Source of the DNA: QNFN01 sp964195335
GTDB lineage: Bacteria; Pseudomonadota; Gammaproteobacteria; QNFN01
Reading direction: 5' to 3'
DNA: 6,275 bases
Assembly: GCA_964195335.1 (NCBI GenBank)
Contig: CAXMPC010000149.1
Location: forward strand, 1-6,275
Position 1 is the first letter of the stretch. Each line of letters starts with the position of its first letter. The notes under the pieces were generated by a model, which was not told the origin of the DNA, did not search any database, and was given only the letters and a program-made list of their open reading frames with translations. Of the stretch, positions 5,686-6,275 are shown one piece after another. A program made the position numbers and the translations under genes.

Positions 5686-5739
5686 TTAGGCCGGGCTTCA
5701 GCCCGACATCAGGCCGCGTCGGACTGAAGTCCGACCTAC
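5686..5739. repeat. Convergent REP pair between dehydrogenase and thiolase genes
   Basis: A forward REP (5686-5708, GGGC variant) and an inverted REP (5717-5739, GGAC variant) are separated by 8 nt. The forward copy is degenerate: its head is TTAG instead of GTAG, and a T-to-C change (GCCGGGC) breaks one stem pair. The inverted copy is complete except for its last outer base. The mixed variants mean this pair cannot form a perfect long stem, unlike the pair at 2778-2833. It lies inside what is probably a dehydrogenase-thiolase operon. Confidence 0.9.
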
Positions 5740-5784
5740 ATTATCAAGTGCCGGTGCAACAGTCCGGCGAGACGGAGCACGACC

Positions 5785-6275
5785 ATGACCGAAGCCTACA
5801 TCTGCGACGCCGTGCGCACACCGATCGGGCGCTACGGCGGCGGCCTCTCAGGCGTACGCACCGACGACCTCGCGGCGCTGCCGCTGAAGGCGCTGATCGA
5901 ACGCCACCCGGAACTCGACTGGTCCGCCGTCGATGACGTCACCTACGGCTGTGCCAACCAGGCCGGTGAGGACAACCGCAACGTCGCCCGCATGGCGACG
6001 CTGCTGGCCGGCCTGCCGGTCGACGTTCCCGGTGCCACCGTTAACCGGCTCTGTGGCTCGGGCATGGACGCGGTCGGCATCGCGGCGCGGATGATCAAGG
6101 CCGGTGAGGCGGGACTCACCGTCGCCGGTGGCGTCGAGAGCATGTCGCGGGCGCCGTTCGTGATGCCCAAGGCAACGGCCGCGTTCAGCCGCGCCAACGA
6201 GGTCCACGACACCACCATCGGCTGGCGCTTCGTCAACAAGCTGATGCAGAAGCAGTACGGCATCGACTCGATGCC
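5785..6275 (+). CDS. pcaF: 3-oxoadipyl-CoA thiolase-like acetyl-CoA acyltransferase, 3'-truncated by the window edge
   Basis: Thiolases of this type cleave a 3-oxoacyl-CoA with CoA to acetyl-CoA and a shortened acyl-CoA. The first 163 of about 400 residues are visible. The N-terminus EAYICDAVRTPIGRYGG, the block YGCANQAGEDNRNVARM (54-70), and the nucleophile Cys90 in NRLCGSGMDAVG follow the PcaF/PaaJ branch rather than FadA or AtoB. So do GGVESMSRAPFVM (115-127) and DTTIGWRFVN (142-151). The distal catalytic His and Cys lie beyond the window. The ATG at 5785 has GGAG (5774-5777) seven bases upstream. The gene follows the 3-hydroxyacyl-CoA dehydrogenase on the same strand, which suits a dehydrogenase-thiolase pair in fatty or dicarboxylic acyl-CoA breakdown. 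No other aromatic-pathway gene is visible, so true 3-oxoadipyl-CoA specificity is not established and the symbol denotes family likeness only. Confidence 0.88.
   Translation, partial: MTEAYICDAVRTPIGRYGGGLSGVRTDDLAALPLKALIERHPELDWSAVDDVTYGCANQAGEDNRNVARMATLLAGLPVDVPGATVNRLCGSGMDAVGIAARMIKAGEAGLTVAGGVESMSRAPFVMPKATAAFSRANEVHDTTIGWRFVNKLMQKQYGIDSM

Noticed and set aside
5643..5784. Possible remnant of a hydratase domain or a frameshift after the dehydrogenase stop
   Set aside because: The 142-bp gap is mostly hairpin, REP pair and ribosome-binding region, with no residues recognisable as enoyl-CoA hydratase in any frame.
5748..5936. Small plus-strand open frame overlapping the thiolase start
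   Set aside because: It is arginine-rich and out of frame with the thiolase, which has a good ribosome-binding site and strong family similarity from its first residues.

Overview
The window is GC-rich and densely coded. Its gene content (AMP-forming acyl-CoA ligase, 3-hydroxyacyl-CoA dehydrogenase, PcaF-type thiolase, MetY-type sulfhydrylase) and its GTAG-headed REP hairpins with a RayT transposase suggest a chromosomal segment of a gammaproteobacterium or close relative. That placement is inference; no rRNA or other taxonomic marker is present.

Layout: (1) 1-1221 (+), the C-terminal three quarters of an acyl-CoA ligase, cut by the window start. (2) 1211-1823, a compact REP/rayT module: an intact REP-associated tyrosine transposase gene (1300-1764) between two 70-bp REP-spacer-REP units. 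(3) 1801-1943, a 60-bp-period tandem array of three REPs. (4) 1956-2747 (-), an alpha/beta hydrolase. (5) 2778-2833, a convergent REP pair. (6) 2863-4155 (-), metY. (7) a divergent control region of about 170 bp, with a promoter-like sequence facing metY and an ACGT-N2-ACGT palindrome. (8) 4329-5642 (+), a 3-hydroxyacyl-CoA dehydrogenase without the hydratase domain found in its long relatives. (9) 5650-5739, a hairpin plus a REP pair. (10) 5785-end (+), the N-terminal part of a PcaF-like thiolase.

The acyl-CoA ligase, dehydrogenase and thiolase fit acyl-CoA catabolism: activation, 3-hydroxy oxidation and thiolysis. MetY makes homocysteine from O-acetylhomoserine and sulfide and has no evident metabolic link to them. 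The hydrolase's substrate is unknown.

The most notable content is the REP system. Ten copies of one 23-nt REP lie in about 4.5 kb, at or just beyond the 3' end of all five genes whose ends are visible, and none lies in the divergent promoter region. Two sequence variants differ by a compensated stem base pair. The variants form nested inverted repeats around rayT, and two genes take their stop codon and last residues from the REP itself. REP/RAYT systems as such are known; the local architecture is what deserves a second look.
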